The notes: generated by a model from the letters alone, not told the origin. A stretch of 64,000 bases of DNA from Athripsodes cinereus (GCA_947579605.1 OX388307.1:22917237-22981236); one strand, 5' to 3'. Shown: positions 21,960 to 35,274, counted from the first letter of the stretch. Numbers and translations: made by a program.

Positions 21960-24900
21960 AAAAAAATCTAAAATATTATGCTGCCCGCTCTAAATACCTA
22001 TTTTATTTTTATTGCAAAGATATAACAAAGCGCATGTTCATTTTATTGGCTATCTTATGTGGGAGAGATGCCGTGATGGTATAGATAAATATAGAATGTA
22101 TGTGCATACTTAATTATATTTAATTTAAATAATATGTAGATACCTAGATGATATAATATTTTTGTAGAAACAGTGGTGTGTAGAACAATAGATAATATTA
22201 TGATATATCGCAGACAGGTAGATTATCTTACTATTATTGTACCACGTAGTATGTATGTATGTGTGTAAGTATATAATATATAAAGTGGTCATTGTTTAGT
22301 ATGGTACAGTCTCCTCAGGCTACCAGAAACAACAGTTCTGAATTATCTATCTATAGGTAGGTACTAGGCGGGACGGGACTATCACTAAACCACAGATTCA
22401 AAACATTTTATTGTTCAGTGGTTTTTACTCTTCCAATCAATTCGGCAATGTTTCACACGCAATCACTATATTCACTTAAAATATACGACGACAGTGAGAG
22501 AAAAACATTTGAAATCTTATTAGTTTTATTCATTTTTATGCGTTTTAAATCTCACATTTATTTTAATTTAAACTTTACGTCAGATGGATACTCTACAGGG
22601 CAATATTCTGCTCCGGAGAAAGATGACGTTGATAAACAAGTATTGTTCAGCGCCACGATCTTCAGCAGTTATGAAAACAATGAAAAAGAGAGAGGGACTC
22701 GGGTAGATACTTAATGCTTATAATTTATACAACCAAGAAATCGACACAGTTCCTTGAAATTATAACCATGATTTATAAAAATGAAATACATCTTTTCAGA
22801 AATACACAAATTGGGCTAGTTCCAAACTAAAATATGAACCTGTATTATGGGTATTAACGCGGCGATACATAGCTACCTATATACAAAGCATCAATATACA
22901 GATGTAACACCCAGACCCAGGAGAGAAAAAATAGCATTCATCATTATGACCTGGTCGCCATTTGAACTCGGGATTTCGTGAATCAAGGCAAGAGGCGTTA
23001 CTTCAGCGCTACACGTGCCGTCAATATCGGATTAAAAAAGAAAAGGTAGGTACATACATGTTGGTTAGCATTTAGCGATGTTAGTAAGTCTTAAAACTAA
23101 ATCCTCAGCCATGGGGTTTACCACCCATCCTAAATGTTTTATTTTTATGATACAGAGAGGGCGACATCTATATTCATTAAATTCAGTTTGTCCCCTGGTT
23201 ACCCCGCTTATGAGATACACCATTATGGTAGAGGTATGGCTAAATATCTGTATAGAATTTCATGACCATTGGAGTACCTAAGTAAATCATAGAATGGATG
23301 AAATGCGAGCTCTTAATTTAGAGTCCAACGACTCATTTTCGTGGCTGCCTTGAAGCGCTGAATATAGCTGCACTGCACATCGTCCTAGTTTTTAAAATTT
23401 CATATTATTTTGTTATGTAATGATGATGTGCAAGAAGAATAAATAAATAAAATAAATAATATTATAACGAGTGAAAATAGTAGAAGAAGAAGATGTCACT
23501 TTATAGTTGTAGAAGGTTAGGATTGATATGTAGCAAATAATATAATGAAATATCAAACCATGCACCTACCTACCAAGTGGAGATAACAGAGTATGATGGC
23601 CGACTCTTTGTTAAAGTTAAGGATATTCCGCGATATGATTTATCACTTGAGAGCATGCCAGTGCAGCACAGTACAGTGCAGTATCTGTGTGTCATGCCAC
23701 TTCACTTGATACATAAGTCTGTCTCACTGCACCATCCGTTATCAACATTAACTTAACAATGTCAGCCTAATACCTACCTACACTGTGATGTGATTCAATT
23801 GTGAATTACTGTCTGCGTTCAACATACCAATAAATTGCGTGGCTTTAGAAAGAATGTACCTACATGATATTAATATATATATGCAGTGCTTCATAATGGA
23901 ATAATTATACATTTCCGATCAATGAATTATTCACCTTTTGAGAAAACCAATTAACTTGTTAGTTTTTTTCATAATTTTAACACTCTTTTTCGTCATATTT
24001 ACACTATTACTGTAGTATTGATAGAGTCACGATTTGAGATTGCTCAGTTATAGTGAAGTAGAGAGACGCTAATAATTTGTCCCCAGGTTTCGCGCTTAAC
24101 TGGATCCTTTTATCACAGCGATATTTCTATGACAGCGATGTCAAGTATTCGTATTAAAGATATCCCTTTATGGTAAAAAAAAAGAATGAATGAAGATTCT
24201 ATCTTACCTGTTTTTTCAAAAACTTCAAGGAAAGATAATTTAGTGCTTACCTGAAAAAAAGGTATTTCATCGTTTTAATTATCGATTAATTATTTCATCA
24301 CGAAGAAGGTAGTCCATTTGGTTGAGAATTCTTGCAGGCGTTGTGACGTTGCTTACATTTTTGGGATTTCCAAGGGCATTGCATGTCTTATTTTCCCAAG
24401 GCATATGCCGCTCAGAAGCCCCAACTCTGCGGCAACATTTCCATATAACATGACATCAGAAATAATTCATCTTGATTATATTTTTTTATCGTGCATTTGG
24501 AACAAACTCATCATAACTTTTTACCATAAAATAATTTATAAGCTTATTAAATCCGGTCTAGGTACATATATTCATTATATTGCCGACAAATCTCATCTCA
24601 TCTCACCATATCAAATTTCCGATGAAAATTGTTCACAAGAATTAGAATTTGATACACCTCTATAGGTACTATGTACTTAAGACTTCTGTCTTGGTTTCAC
24701 TTAACGGATCTATCTACGGCTATAACAGTTTATCTATAAGAAGTACCTAAGTATATTGTTGTTACATATTATCTGTTATAAATTATTACAGATGAAATTG
24801 TAGAAATATAAAAGCAATCATAAGAATAGTGAATAGGGATCATGGCGGTCCTCTTTGTATTGTTATTGATATAACTAGACAACAGACGGTAGTTGTATAT

Positions 24901-25230
24901 TATAATAAATATAGTTAACTGAGAGTTGCGAGTACCTCACCTACTACATACCTACATATACCCTACTACATACCCACCTCTATCATCTGAAGGGAACTCT
25001 CTATTAACTAACTATTGTTGTGAGAGCCAAATGGATTGATGTAAACTGAGTAAGTACCAATGACATCAAATTATGGGGAATCTAATCGTGTGTGGCACAT
25101 TAATATTGAAACTTTGAAATATGGTAGATACCTATTACTCGTAACAATATACCTTCATCAACAATAGGCATGGCAAAATGAGATGATTCTGTTTTGATTA
25201 GTTCATTATTTTATTTTATTTTACGTAAAA
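21960..25230. other. Gene-free stretch with scraps of R3
   Basis: No supported gene. Partial R3 copies at about 22056-22090 and 23097-23235. Frames at 22418-22714 and 24318-24665 have no recognisable domain or clear splice context. Short AT microsatellites. Confidence 0.45.
23097..23235 (+). repeat. Dispersed repeat R3, internal and 3' part
   Basis: GGTTTACCACCCATCCTAAA, then a GTTACCCCGCTTATGAGAT block, matching the R3 copy at 35380-35510 with divergence. Confidence 0.55.
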
Positions 25231-25395
25231 ATGATATATCTGGGTTTCGTTATAAACCCAAATACAACCTTATACACCTTTCACAGTAAGCTAAAAGCTT
25301 GTGTCGTGAAAGGGGAGTTTGCCGGCACCTGGGATCGAACCGCGGACCCCTTGTTCTCGAGGCTGAGACTCTACCTCCAGGCTACCGACGAACCC
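25231..25395 (-). mobile_element. tRNA-derived SINE, family S1, copy 2
   Basis: Same structure as the S1 copy at 21419 on the same strand, with an A box (TAGCCTGGAGG) and a B box GGTTCGATCCC. About 90 percent similar by eye. Confidence 0.85.
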
Positions 25396-27570
25396 TAGTT
25401 AAGTTATATAGTTAAGTCTAACATAAGTATATATTATCATTTTGTTGGAAACAAAATGCATATTGCAAAAAATTAGAGTTCATCAATAATACATTTTCGA
25501 GTTTATGAAAAATTAATGAATTAACATGCGAAATTTTTTAAAGGAGACAAGTAAAACCAAACTCCATTAGAACATACATATTATATTATGTAGGTAACAT
25601 AATTTAATAATTACAAATTGATAATTTATGAATCGATATAAACCCAAATCTTATAAATATGCACTTTATGATCTTTAAATGATATATACGGCACTTGCCT
25701 TTTACAGTACTCGTATACATATCATATAAAATTATACAGTCTTCAAACTACAAATAAGTAAAAGCAAAAAAGCTACAAATAAGTATAAACATCTTAAAAA
25801 TCAATGCAAATAAATTTGTTATCAGCTTAAACAACGTCTGATGTCATGCTACATCTCAAAAGTCATAATGAAGGAATAAATTACGTAGTGCTTCATAATA
25901 ATCGATGATAGAAGATGAAATACACTAAACCGCACCGGATCTCTGTTGTATGAGACAGATAGAGAAGAGAAGGTATTCATTGGCATTTAATGGTTATAAT
26001 TGCAACAATAGTCATAACGGTTCTTTGTTCTGGTCATGATGTTAAGTATAAATAATTATTACAATAATAAAATAACAATTATGCTTCGGACATTAATGTG
26101 GGCGGCGGGAGTCTTTCTACCATATATGTAATAATAATAATAATAACATCAGCTATTTCTTTTCATACAATTCCGGCCGAATATTACCCATGTCTATTTA
26201 TAATAATAAAATGCGATATACGATCTCTTCCAATTCGATAAATACCTAATTTTATTGAATGTTTTTCAAAACAAATTATTGCTCTTACAAACTGTATAGA
26301 GGGCACACGATAGACATAGAAAGTGTTGCCTGAAGGTTTGAATAGGCTTTGAATATTGATCGTACTAGGCAGCAGCGATATTATTTACAATATAATAACA
26401 CCCATCCGATATATTGTTAATTGTTATTATTTAATGTATGATAGTTGCTGTGGATTGACATATAGCGAACATGCTGAGCAAGTACATGAATAGATAGTTA
26501 CCTGAAGCGATAAGGTTTTATTTTATTTTATTATATTTCCACGATTCAAAACAAAATTAATTCATAAAATTTATCTTAACAATGGAATCATTATTATGTG
26601 ATATTGAATATATTTTAAGGATTTTTTAATACAAAACTCATCACTTGGTAGTTTCTGTAAATATTATGTTGATATATTTTTTTAATGAATTCAGATGAAG
26701 ATCCATCGATGAGTGATATGATGGCTTATCTTGGGACTTAGCAGGCCAGTAGACAATAGAAATATAAGGCCAACTAAACCGCCAAGGCCCATTATAAACC
26801 ACATATAAGAAAGAAAGAGACACAGGAAAATCACTGAAAAATAATCAACTACAGACAAGTCAATCGAAGTCATTTACCTTAGTTTAAGCTTACCTTCTGA
26901 TTTTGTCCTTCAAGTTAAAATTTATAATATGATATGGTACTTCTGGATATATGTGATGAGAGCTAAATACTCGATTTCTGAAACAATAAAAAGAAAATTA
27001 TTGATTAAAAAAAATCAAGGACTTGTAATATAAACTCTTTTAATAGTATCAACAATTTATATATCCAAAATAAATAATTGCATACGAAGGTAGCTATATT
27101 TATGGAATATTAGTATCCGCGGGGGGCGAATTATTGAATACTTAGGTATATAATATATATAATATATATATCTATAGACATACCCAGGAGGGGGGAGGGG
27201 GGGGGGGGAATCGGTGTAGTGTTCCTATTTTATTTTTTTGTACTAAATCACTCATATCGTGTAACATTTCAAATTCCTAAACCAAATTGAAACTTTGGCG
27301 ACGATGGGGAGTATATTTTGAAAACTTGTGATTTAAAAACTTAAAAACTTTTAAATCCGTGTACAACTCCTATAAATATTGATTGGCGGATATAAATATA
27401 TGATATTATATAAATGAAATAGTGTTATTCAGTAATCAATAGATAAGATTTAAATCACATCCCTTTGATGCAGAAATGTGTATATTGTATAATATCACTT
27501 ATCCGGTCCGGAAAGTGTTAATGTAGTCACATAAGACTCCTATGATACGACAACGCCGACATGTAATTAA
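25396..27570. other. Gene-free AT-rich stretch
   Basis: No supported gene. Contains AAT microsatellites (about 26130-26145) and a G-run with flanking AT dinucleotides near 27140-27210. Confidence 0.45.
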
Positions 27571-27723
27571 TTATTTATTTATTTATTCATTCCTTAGTGT
27601 ACATTGATCACAGTACATACAATTTTATAGATAAATGCATTCAGATTAAATACAATCAATATATTGTGGGCGAGTTTATCGCAAAGACGCGATCATTTCA
27701 AATTTAACCAAATTATCTTTCGG

Positions 27724-27948
27724 TCGGCCGGTGTGGCGCAGAGGTAACGCTCTTGCCTTTGAGTCACGAGGTCCCGGGTTCGATTCCCGGCCAGGGCAAA
27801 GTGAAGAATGACCTTTTTCAAATACGTGTATATGTGTTTAGTGCATTGTATATGTGTGTATTGTCGCGTTAGTACCCATAATACAAGATTCATCTTAGTT
27901 TGGGACTAGCTCGATCTGTGTGAATTGTCTATATATGTTATGTTATAT
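27724..27948 (+). mobile_element. tRNA-derived SINE, family S2, copy 2 (full head)
   Basis: A box TGGCGCAGAGG and B box GGTTCGATTCC are spaced as in a tRNA, followed by the S2 body and a TATGTTATGTTATA tail. The minus-strand reading (AGNRTRDLVTQRQERYLC) is the familiar spurious protein produced by such B-box repeats. Confidence 0.9.
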
Positions 27949-28329
27949 ACCATCACACCACTTCCCTCGCGGGTAGGCAGAAAGGATTGAGTGCCACTTC
28001 TTTCTATCCTTGCATAAATCTTTCGCTTCCGTCACTGTTATACAATTCCTCATGCATACTCTCCTGTTCAATGTGCTCAACACGTGACCGTCCTGTAGGG
28101 TTTGATTTAAATGATCTTGCCATTTGATCCTAGGACGTCCACGTCTCCAAGCACCATTCTTCTCAGCCAAATATATCTTCTTGGTCATTCTGTCCTCATT
28201 CATTCTTTCCACGTGCCCAAACCATCTTAACTTATTCACATTCATTCTTGTTATTACACCAACTTTCATTCGTTTTTTCCTTTCGTTTTTTATGTCGACA
28301 ATTTCGACGTCGACAATTTTATTATGCAA
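27943..28329 (-). pseudogene. RTE-like RT C-terminal tail, family A
   Basis: A minus-strand frame of 128 codons: an unrelated leader of about 30 residues, then MNVNKLRWFGHVERMNEDRM, KKIYLAEKNGAWRRGRPRIK, a DGHVLSTLNRRVCMRNC module and VTEAKDLCKDRKKW before the stop. It is a close relative of 19055-19318 on the opposite strand. The 3' end abuts the tail of the S2 SINE. 5'-truncated; the palm is absent. Confidence 0.78.
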
Positions 28330-28339
28330 AAAATAAAAA

Positions 28340-30000
28340 TAGGCACGTTTGCCTAAAAAGATGGATGTGTAGCTGAGATCGTTAAAAACATTTCATATAT
28401 TTTAAAAATAACGTTTTTTTTATTTTTACTGTAATTATCTCCCCCGCATTTAAAAAACTACGTTAAAGAGTTATAACCTACTAGTCAAAATACCACTGTA
28501 AATTAGAGTGCAGTTTCGTTCTTTGTCGTCACCTATTGTTCAGGTTGCTAAATATTTTCAGTGTTATTTCTAAACTCGTGATATCCTCTGAATATTTTTA
28601 CAATGTCCATCTTTCATATACCTAATAATAATAATATTTAGTCACGATACGATGTTCGTCTGGTCATTGTGTATTGAGAAGTATAGGTTTATACATGAGT
28701 ACCTAATATTGTGTATTTAGGTATCTAATATTATCAGCTCCGATAAGCAGGTAGGTACATCTTTGTATTTATATGTATCTTTATACAGTGGCCGAGGTAA
28801 TGATATCTTTGTTCATTTTTATGTCGATGGCGAGAAACAATAGGCGCTCTGCCACTTCGTGTGAGTTCCTGGTGCAAAGAAATTATAGGCAGCTGTCGTG
28901 TGGGGAAGTAGAATGGCGAAACAAAACTAATTGGATGCTTTATCAGATAAATTCCTCTAAACAAACAACACCGGGTGGTTTACAAAACTTCAACTAAACA
29001 TATTTTACGGATGATGTCTCATTTATTTTACCCATATTTTTTTTAACTAAATATTATAGAATTCATTCACCTATCATTATTTTCTATTAGTGAATGTAGT
29101 AAACCTTATACAATCTATTGTAATAGAAAATCATCGAGGAGATCTATATCCGAAGATGGACCAAAATTGTTTGAAAGTAAGAAGAAGATCATCTAGTTTT
29201 TATTTATTTTAGTGAAAATATAATTATTCTAAGTCACTTTTGTATTGCAATAGTAAAATTAATATTGGTTTAGTTATTTAGTATGAAGAAACGTAATTGC
29301 AATAATCTCCAACTTATATCTTCATTTTATTTAATGTTTTATTTCACTAAATAATTGCTTGTAATTAATCTGGAAAAACATTAAATATTTCAAAAAAATA
29401 TCAACGAAAATCTAGTATTTCATTAAAACACAATATAATAGCATTTACTCATTTTTTATTAAAATAATTTGAATCTTTTCATAAATACCTATGTGAAAAA
29501 CACATAACGAGATTTCTAGTATATTTATTAAAGTTAATGTTTTATACGTATCTCGTACTGGATATTCTCTCTACCACAAAGTAATATATAAGAGTGTTTA
29601 TATTCGTATGTAGTAAATTTTATTATTGTCATGCTTGCTCAGGGTCTGGATAAATTATGTGGGTGGCAGATATCTTGGGTGTTGCATGAATATGCATAGA
29701 GTTTCCATTGCCCACAGAGATTACTACTATTAATTGGATTACAATTCTAGTTCATCGAGGGTTAATTAATACATCACCGCTGCACTGGCTTGAATCCGGT
29801 CATAAATAATAATATCTATCACACCTTTGATTGTACACAATAATGATGGTATGTATATAGTCATGGGCTTACCCTAGAGGGGCAGCTGCCCCCCTCTACG
29901 GGAAGCGGAATATTGCCTCCTAGGAGTGAGACTAAATATAAGATGATTTTAAAATTTCTATGGAAATTATGAAAAGGTCGCGATTTTTTCGAATTCTTCT
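28340..30000. other. Gene-free stretch with one undecided frame
   Basis: A frame at 28773-28997 (ending RNYRQLSCGEVEWRNKTNWM and a short tail) is less AT-biased than its surroundings but has no recognisable family and no convincing acceptor. Otherwise AT-rich DNA. Confidence 0.35.
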
Positions 30001-30015
30001 TCTTCTCGTTCCGTA

Positions 30016-30201
30016 TCAGGTCCCCCCGACGTTGGCAATCACTCTGGCAAAGGCTTCTCTAGCTTGCGCGACCCGGAACAGCTCCCCTACATGTCTCATC
30101 CCGGTCCAGTCTCTTATGGTGCGCAGCCAAGACGTTTGCCTTCTACCAGGACCAGGATTGTATTTCGTTAAAATGAAGTAATTTTTAATATTATACACCA
30201 T
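30016..30201 (-). pseudogene. RTE-like RT extreme C-terminus, family C
   Basis: The minus strand reads GPGRRQTSWLRTIRDWTGMR followed by HVGELFRVAQAREAFARVIANV. The pattern GRRQ.SWL..I.DWTG....LFR.A..R..F...IANV is a common C-terminus of arthropod RTE-like elements. Only about 50 residues are left. The first codons of the frame are flanking sequence. Confidence 0.72.
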
Positions 30202-31468
30202 ACACTATTTTGGTGGTGAGCGGACCCACTACATATAATGAATACAAAAGTCATACTCTTGGTGCAAATAAAAGTTAAGTTAAAACATTCAAGATGGGCG
30301 GCATACCTCATCTGTGAATTGAGAATGTAGAATGTCGTAATGAGTGGAGAACCTAGGTACATACTCTTTTCGGGGACTCCCCAGATATCGTAACCAAACG
30401 GTAATAAAATAAATCAATTCCAGTGGTACATATATATATATATAACACAATGACTTTACCAGAAGGCTTCATATATATCTTCTTTGGTCTGTCTGCATTC
30501 ATGCTGACTGGTTTGGAAACAATTCACCCCCGGGGATAGTGGTACGAGCACGTGGCCTCGACAAACCATTCAATTTACACATTTCCATTTGTGTGGGAAA
30601 ATAAATCAGAACAACTACAGAACAAAGGCAAAGCAACATTTAAAAAACAATTATTAATTAAAATATATCTTAATTGAATTTCAATAGCACAATTAAAGAA
30701 TATATGGATTTTCGAACCAACCAATTATATCACAATATTTTCCTTTCTTTTGCAGGTAGACAGGTATATAGAATTTATTTGAAATATGTTTTTTCTCCAT
30801 AAAATAAACTAGGAGAAGTATGAACTCTTTCTTAGAAAAAATTAATAAAGCACATTAATTCATTACAACTTTTTAATTGTTCGACATGTTTATTTTAAAT
30901 TGAAAACACATGAAAAAGTATGTAAGGATGGATCTATATAAAATATGGCATACCCCACATGGGATACGATGTGAGGTGAGGGTTATAGAATATTTTATTT
31001 ATCAATATAAATTATGTTCTTAAGCATTTTTATTTTAAAGCAATTCTATTTAGGTACTTTCCACATTTCTGTGATCGTACTCTTTTTTAATTTTTTTTTT
31101 TAATATTTTATTTCAATGTATTTTTAAACAAATTATTTTTAACTTATTTATTTTGAGCCTGTTGATATTTTTATTATCCTAATAATTTATCACGCATTTT
31201 ATCTTGTTGATGCTCAAGTTTAGTTTTATTTCCAAAGTTTGGTAGGCAATGTTTGTAATTTATGTTATTTTTGACATATTCATGCTTGCACCTATTGGCT
31301 TATTTTGTTTGACATTATTATTTTGACTATATATTATAGTTTAATTATTAAAACTTGATAAAAATATATTTGTGAAATAATTTTGTGATATTATATTCTA
31401 TTGTTTTGTTGTTTCATTAACATATATAAGGTTCACACTCTATATTGATGTAAAAATAAATAAATAAT

Positions 31469-31698
31469 CTCAGTTATTTTAGAAGGATTAACTATGTAAC
31501 AGTTACGAGACATTTTGAATGTTTTTTAAATATTCTACAATGCACATCCGTTACTTGATTTTTTAAAATCGCGATCGATTTCGGTAAACCTTTACCATTG
31601 ACGAGCGAGATAATGGTAAAGGTTTACCGAAATCGATCGCGATTTTAAAAAATCAAGTAACGGATGTGCATTGTAGAATATTTAAAAAACATTCAAAA
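31469..31698. mobile_element. Foldback element F1, copy 1
   Basis: A long hairpin: arm 31512-31604 (TTGAATGTTTTTTAAATATT... to ...TTTACCAT) is mirrored at 31613-31698. A 36-40-base unpaired 5' tail (GTTATTTTAGAAGGATTAAC...) precedes it. A 12-bp direct repeat TAAATAAATAAT flanks it (31457-31468, 31699-31710). The arms contain CGAAATCG next to a GTAAA/TTTAC stem, the hammerhead-like core. A second copy is at 63627. Confidence 0.82.
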
Positions 31699-32561
31699 TA
31701 AATAAATAATACTATGTAATACTAACAATTTTCTAAAACTTGCTAAGGGTTATTTCACTAGATTCCTTTATGAAATAATGTTTTTTATACATAATTTTTG
31801 TGATGAAGATTTACATGCGTGATAATTATCGTGATTGCCATTCCTCCAAAAGTTTTATTTAATAAAAACCCCCGAACAAATTAAGTGAAATCTTAGCTGA
31901 TCTTAAAATATTCGGATGTATCGTAAAGTGAAAAATGTAGCAACTTTTCTCTTTTAACATCATATTTGCGGTAGCTACTTATTGAGATGTTTCTATTAGT
32001 GGATTTATTATACTGCTCATACTCGATACGTATAGGTGGTACGCGCAATACAAGTAGTAAGTAGAGGATATAATATTATATTATATGTATGGTTATAGTA
32101 GTCCCAAGGCAGATACTCGTACACATTATTATCTATTATACAGTATTGCCTACACACGGAATAATGAATGGGAACTTACTTTGCATACAATTAAATATTA
32201 ACCATAGATTTATACACCATGAGACAATGTACCCATAAATATACTCCTTTATATATTATTATTATTATTATACTATGGAACATATTAATTTACAACTAGT
32301 CTAGACAAATCTTCTGCTGATACCTACATTATGCCTATATTAATGTAATACAGTATATACATAGATTTGTAAGTCTTTATAATATCACACATTCTATGCA
32401 TATAAACATGTGTAATAATTGCATAAGTATCATTTGCACGAAGAAATTATAATGTTTTACAATATATGTACTACATCATAACCATTGAGATGAAATGAAA
32501 ATTTTTGAATGATTAACCACTCCTCTGCATACATTTTTTTTTCATTATCCATATTATCAGA

Positions 32562-32709
32562 GCCCGTAGACAATTTGTACTTGGCGATCGCCTACAAACG
32601 AATTTTCGTCAATAACTGCAACAATAACGCATAATTATACGGTACGTGTAGGTAGATTGTCGAAAAGTTCGCCAGTAGACGATCGCTAAGTACAAATTGT
32701 CTACGGGCT
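32562..32709. mobile_element. MITE with 30-bp terminal inverted repeats
   Basis: Starts GAGCCCGTAGACAATTTGTA and ends with the reverse complement of that sequence (TACAAATTGTCTACGGGCTC); the repeats extend into CGATCG. 148 bp. No coding capacity. The target duplication is not clear, so the superfamily is undecided. Confidence 0.75.
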
Positions 32710-33326
32710 CAGGACATCTCTCACACTGGATTAATTCAATGAACAGAATCTGTCGCTATTCACAGTGTAGTTGCATGTAATATTTTATTATAATGTGAAT
32801 GCTGATTTAGGTAAAGTTGCTAAGTTTGAAATACAAATTTAGCGATCAAATCACATCCGTATTATTTGATTACAAAGAAGTTGATTCGCTTTAAAAATAA
32901 TGCATTATTTTGTTCAGCATTACTCAATAATAATAAATGTTTTTTAATGTGTTGCATTTTTTGTACTAATATAAGTCGTGATACAATTTAAAACAAATTG
33001 AAACATTTGCTTCCATACATGACTTTTTGAACGAGTTAAATAATATAGAGTATATTATTTAATTTGATGTGGTATGACGGAGAAAATTGCACTACAATAA
33101 ACAATATAATTATGGACATATTATAATAACCGGAGTCAAAATTAATCGGTTTATATTAATATTACGTTTTGTTACATAAATGGGTTACTTTATTATTTGA
33201 GTAAAATAATATATTTTTTATTAACTTAATATTTCTGAGCTCAATGACATTCAAATAGTTAAAAGGAACGTAGCCTATACTTAATGTCTTTGTGGTACGT
33301 AAAGGATGATTTGTACGTTGGTTATA

Positions 33327-33376
33327 TTATGCAGTTTAGTCCACTGGTTATCCCGCTTATGGAATATACAGTGATA
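33327..33376 (+). repeat. Dispersed repeat R3, short 3' fragment
   Basis: GTTATCCCGCTTATGGAATA and CAGTGATAGTAT resemble the R3 3' block. Close to the hAT MITE. Confidence 0.4.
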
Positions 33377-33421
33377 GTATGTACTTGTACCTATATAGGT
33401 ATGTGTAGATACTGTGTAGAT

Positions 33422-33840
33422 CAAGCATGTCAAACTTGCGGCCCGCGGGCCGCATGCGGCCCAAAACGTATATTTTTGCGGCCCACTCATAACAGTACAA
33501 AACATAACGGGACAAAAAAATACTCTTGTTTGAAGAACTTACCGGTGCGAAAAGTTATTTTCTCTTATGAAAGAAAATAAGTCTCCAATCAGATCAAGAA
33601 TCACGGACAGTCATCTCGGGTCAGTTTTAAAATAAATCACTGCTAACAAGATTGCACCCAAAATAGAAAATACATATATGGTTGCAGAGAAAAGATGCCA
33701 AATATCTGGAAAAATATATTAATTTTACCTTTTTTTTGTACTTTTCAAAATTAACCTAGTTTACAGTATAAACATTTTTTTTTGCGGCCCACATAAATTT
33801 TTAATTTGGCCCGTGTTAGGATTTGAGTTTGACATGCTTG
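33422..33840. mobile_element. hAT-type MITE
   Basis: Ends CAAGCATGTCAAACTTGCGG and ...GAGTTTGACATGCTTG form terminal inverted repeats of about 16 bp. Eight-base flanks GTGTAGAT (33414-33421) and CTGTAGAT (33841-33848) agree at 7 of 8 bases, the hAT target-duplication length. Subterminal GCGGCCC repeats occur at both ends, as in many animal hAT MITEs. 419 bp, non-coding. Confidence 0.85.
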
Positions 33841-34362
33841 CTGTAGATAGAAGTCATTGCATTATACGAAAGGAACTCAAAGTAAATTGAGAAAAATATA
33901 TACCTATGTAACATCGAGATCACTACAAAATAAGGTTGACATCTAATATCTGATTAATGTATGATGTGCCAAGAAAATTCTTGAAATTTTGGATTTGATA
34001 TTTTATTTATAGATCTTGCACCACCTAATAGGCGAGTGTACATAATATGAATTATTTTTCGTATGATTTTATCAGGTTTCATTAATTTATTTTATAATTA
34101 TATTTCTTAGTGACCAGTGCACATAGTTTTAACATTGTTAGTAGGTACATTACACAAACACATAATAATTATTATTATTATAAGATCGTTATCATCACTC
34201 GATTAGTTACAAATTTTGGCCACCCGTATTCCTGTACATCAACTACTTGTATATATTATGATGTAAATATGTAATGATATGAAACTACATATATAGTGTA
34301 ATATAAATATATTCATGTATAAGTAAGTACCTATTATGCATTATGTTTAATATTTGTGCATT

Positions 34363-34530
34363 CATTCATAGCTGGGGTAGCTAACAAATAAACTTGATGT
34401 TTATCCTCTCCCTTCAGAATGGCTGGCACCTTATTGCTGAATTGAAAATGTTAAAATTCTCACTCATGATATTTTACGAGTAGCCGACATTCACAGGATA
34501 CTCGAACTTATAAAAAAAGAATCGGAGACC
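34363..34530 (-). repeat. Dispersed repeat R3, minus-strand copy
   Basis: Read in reverse it shares the R3 order: GGATACTCGAA-type block, TTCAGCAATAAGGTGCCAGCC, then TTAGCTACCCCAGCTATGAA. Diverged. Confidence 0.5.
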
Positions 34531-34629
34531 TGTTCTCGCAATGGAACTGAACTGCATTCATAGCTTTAGTAAAATAACACTATGCAAAAATTATAATAGT
34601 TATTATACATATTTCTGACATCCAAGTTT

Positions 34630-35022
34630 TCCAGGTCAGAGATTGTCTCATTGACTCGCATACGCTTTAATCACCACAGATTAGACAGTCATCTATTTAG
34701 GTTAGGTTCGGTCTCGTCCCCTTTTTGCGAGTGCGAGCTCGATGTGGAATCTCTGGACCATGTCTTCCTCGGTTGTCCAATAAGAGACTCTTATGACTTG
34801 TATTATGAGATAACTGAAGTCCAGTATCCGATCAATATGTCTTGCCTCTTGCACACTGATACCCTCTCTGTATATCTCAAGATTTTAAAATCCGCCAAAA
34901 GAAATAATATTACCTTATAAATTAATGCCTTAATATTACATGATATCTTCTAAAAATATTGTACTTGGCACAAATCGTCCCACAAGGGACGGGTTGCCGT
35001 AATCTTATAAATAATAATAATA
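34630..35022 (+). pseudogene. I/jockey-type LINE C-terminus with (TAA)n tail
   Basis: A + strand frame reads TRIRFNHHRLDSHLFRLGSV, then SPFCECELDVESLDHVFLGC and P, matching the C-terminal C-x-C...H...C segment of I- and jockey-group LINE proteins (after the RT or RNase H), and stops at 34918. The 3' UTR ends in TAA repeats (35009-35021), as in I-group elements. The M assigned at 34651 is not a real start; the frame is open upstream to about 34630. The RT is lost. Confidence 0.75.
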
Positions 35023-35274
35023 TATTTCTGACAGAAATTCTAAAGTTTATTTATATTTCCTTCGATTTTAGATTTCTTTTGGAATATTTTAATTTATAAG
35101 GCAATGAATTTCTTTTTGTTTTTTGTTCTTAGTTCAACTATGGACTATTACCTCTAAACACTCTGTAAATATAATAGTTAGATGGAAGATATCACTGTAG
35201 GTATAGTAGTCTCGTTACTGCTTATCATCTCAATATTTTATATTATTTTGTTAACTCTGATGTATAATATCCCG

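Noticed and set aside
24318..24665. 115-codon frame as a gene
   Set aside because: No recognisable domain, AT-driven composition towards the end, no splice or start context.
26641..26873. Overlapping minus-strand frames with hydrophobic segments
   Set aside because: Two overlapping frames of about 60 codons with no family similarity or splice signals; most likely chance.
27693..27893. Minus-strand frame with AGNRTRDLVTQRQERYLC
   Set aside because: It is the antisense reading of the tRNA-derived SINE head, a well-known spurious protein.
33422..33840. GC-rich block GCGGCCCGCGGGCC as a CpG island or promoter
   Set aside because: The inverted ends and 8-bp flanking repeat show that it is the end of a hAT MITE.
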